Assembly: GCA_017938765.1 (NCBI GenBank)
Contig: JAGBAX010000028.1
Span: 124,001 to 188,000 of the forward strand
Source: Alistipes sp.
GTDB lineage: Bacteria; Bacteroidota; Bacteroidia; Bacteroidales; Rikenellaceae
Direction of reading: 5' to 3'
Length of the DNA: 64,000 bases
Part shown: one piece after another, positions 62,460 through 64,000 of the stretch
How the letters are laid out: each line of letters begins with the position of its first letter
Position numbering within the stretch: position 1 is the first letter of the stretch
Notes under the pieces: model-generated
What the model was told of the DNA's origin: nothing
What the model saw: the letters and a program-made list of their open reading frames with translations, nothing else
Database searches by the model: none
Position numbers and translations under genes: made by a program

Positions 62460-64000
62460 CTACTTCTTAGGCTTACCAAGCATACATATAGCTGTTGAGA
62501 TAATACCTCCGATAGGAGCCCACCAAGTCCAAGCGATATACTGAGTACCGAAAATCTGCTTCTGGAACATCAGAGGGATAATTATCAGTGCGCCAACAAC
62601 TATAGCGGCAACAACACTGGCCGTATTTCCGCGCTTAGTAAATATTGCTGTGAGGAATACTCCAATCATACCCGCATATGCAAAGCACATAACACCCGTA
62701 GCAAAGTCTACAAGGTTTAATCCACTCGCCTCCTGCATCACTGCCGTAACGATAGCAAAACCAGTAAGGAGCATACCCATAAAGAACACCATCTTACGAG
62801 AAGATGACAACTGCTCAGCATCACCCTTTACAGCCTTGCCCTTATCAGCGCGAATAGGCAAGTAGAGGTCCGTCACGAAGCTTGACGCCATAGCGTTAAT
62901 AGCCGAGTTAAATGATGAGAGGGCAGCCGCAAGCAGACCAGTAATCATAAGTCCGCGCACACCCATAGGGATATGGTTCTTAATGTACTGTGGGAAGATG
63001 TCGCGAGCATCCGCAAAGAACTGCGAAGGGACTCCTGTAGCCATAAACTCACTCTTATACTTTACAAAGAGCAGTGAGCCGATAAGCAGGAACACCAGCA
63101 CAATAGGCAGTGAGATAAGCTGCGACCAGACAAGCGACATTGATGCCTGCTTAACATCGCGGCAGGCGAGCTGACGCTGTACAAACTCGTGGTCTGTAGT
63201 ATACTGGCACACCTTGAAGAATGCCACGCCAATCATACCACCAAGGACAGTATATGGCGATGCCCAGTTAAGCGAGAAGTCAAACATCTTGAGTTTACTA
63301 CCCTCCTGCCAGCCAGCAAGTGAACCATCAGCAGCCACAGCACCTGCATCTGCCCCCGGAATCTTCGTCTGTCCGCCATCTGTAAGCATTGCCCACATAT
63401 CTGATATTGGCATATCAATCGAGCAGAAGACCATAATAAGCGCTACAACACCCGTACCTACAAGCAGCAGTGTCTGGAAAGTATCAATATATAGCAGCCC
63501 CTTAATTCCGCCCATCATCGTATAGATAGTAGATACCAATCCGAGCAGAATAATGGAGTAGACCATAAAGTCAAACTTAATACCTCCAAAGACGATTACC
63601 GAGATTGCAATAGCGGCAATAAAGAGTCGTGAGCCAGAGGTAAAGAGCTGTCCGAGAAGGAACATCGCACTATTTACACGCTTAGACTTCTCACCGAAGC
63701 GGTCGCCGATATATCCATAGATAGTAATAGTATTTGCCTTGTAGAGCTTCGGCATAATAAGCGCCGCCACAAGCATACCACCTACAATAGCACCCAGAAG
63801 GTTGAGCACATAGGTCAAATCTGTATTAAATCCCAGCTCTGGAGAGCCCACGAATGTACCCGCCGAAATTGTCGTTCCCGTAGCTGCAATAGCCACAATC
63901 CAACCCGGCATAGAGCGACCTGCAACGAAGTAATCTTCAACATCTTTGTTCTTACGAGAGAAGGCATAGCCGATAGCCATCAGCGTACCTAAAAAGAGGG
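62460..64000 (-). CDS. sodium:solute symporter family (SSS) transporter, 5' end outside the window
   Basis: At least 513 residues are visible; reading continues in frame to base 64000 without a start (LFLGTLMAIGYAFSRKNKD), so the true start lies beyond the edge. The visible protein has about 12 membrane helices, DYFVAGRSMPGWIVAIAATG and TTISAGTFVGSPELGF in the Na+/substrate region, and GYIGDRFGEKSKRVNS. Members import sugars, sialic acid, amino acids or similar with Na+. Substrate cannot be told; it may serve the neighbouring FAD oxidoreductase. Confidence 0.9.
   Translation of the reverse strand, partial: LFLGTLMAIGYAFSRKNKDVEDYFVAGRSMPGWIVAIAATGTTISAGTFVGSPELGFNTDLTYVLNLLGAIVGGMLVAALIMPKLYKANTITIYGYIGDRFGEKSKRVNSAMFLLGQLFTSGSRLFIAAIAISVIVFGGIKFDFMVYSIILLGLVSTIYTMMGGIKGLLYIDTFQTLLLVGTGVVALIMVFCSIDMPISDMWAMLTDGGQTKIPGADAGAVAADGSLAGWQEGSKLKMFDFSLNWASPYTVLGGMIGVAFFKVCQYTTDHEFVQRQLACRDVKQASMSLVWSQLISLPIVLVFLLIGSLLFVKYKSEFMATGVPSQFFADARDIFPQYIKNHIPMGVRGLMITGLLAAALSSFNSAINAMASSFVTDLYLPIRADKGKAVKGDAEQLSSSRKMVFFMGMLLTGFAIVTAVMQEASGLNLVDFATGVMCFAYAGMIGVFLTAIFTKRGNTASVVAAIVVGALIIIPLMFQKQIFGTQYIAWTWWAPIGGIISTAICMLGKPKK

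Overview
The window is a 64 kb piece of a Bacteroidales chromosome, possibly Rikenellaceae (Alistipes-like); the genus is a guess. Evidence for the order: a SusC/SusD pair, a fused lpxC-fabZ gene, many Bacteroidetes-type lipoproteins, and about twenty promoters with the Bacteroidetes -7 box TAnnTTTG, several with a TTG 19-20 nt upstream. Gene content is mostly core metabolism and envelope biogenesis. There is no prophage, transposase, CRISPR array, rRNA or tRNA that I can see.

Layout. 0.5-13.1 kb (minus): SusC-SusD surface-uptake operon with a BACON-like lipoprotein, a calcineurin-type phosphoesterase lipoprotein and a 1496-residue surface lipoprotein. 13.3-25.8 kb: hemolysin III family protein, ExbB-ExbD-TonB-DUF1573 operon, TamB-like translocation protein, tsaD, and a 2-oxoacid:ferredoxin oxidoreductase (korAB) behind a second TonB-like gene. 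25.9-33 kb (plus): lpxC/fabZ-lpxA, a secreted WG/Sel1/zinc-knuckle protein, adk, a secreted esterase and thiL. 33.1-38 kb: a radical SAM enzyme with its paired lipoprotein, divergent from an ECF-like sigma factor, a small acidic protein and an RSH (ppGpp) enzyme. 38.3-45.2 kb (minus): gap, mlaF-mlaE, a DUF4834-like protein, a 44-residue peptide plus fimbrillin-like lipoprotein, and rpsF-rpsR-rplI. 45.5-53.3 kb (minus): porin plus YeiH-type exporter, PHP phosphodiesterase, and yceD-rpmF-plsX followed by a GH3 glycosidase. 53.5-64 kb: an SDR dehydrogenase, a DUF4015 putative glycosidase, a TIR protein with tandem DUF1566-like domains, a periplasmic C1 peptidase with an SGNH hydrolase, an FAD oxidoreductase, and an SSS symporter cut by the right edge.

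The non-coding sequence is unusually structured. A family of nested palindromes (conserved frame, variable stems) sits directly on the stop codons of at least four minus-strand genes. Tandem heptads of the type TTAGCCR line many intergenic regions, often as inverted pairs around convergent terminators. An identical hairpin upstream of two genes carries both a terminator and a -33 box. The best candidates for undescribed biology are the nested-palindrome family, the TIR/DUF1566 modular protein, the radical SAM/lipoprotein pair, and an RSH enzyme whose hydrolase looks intact but whose synthetase residues look eroded.
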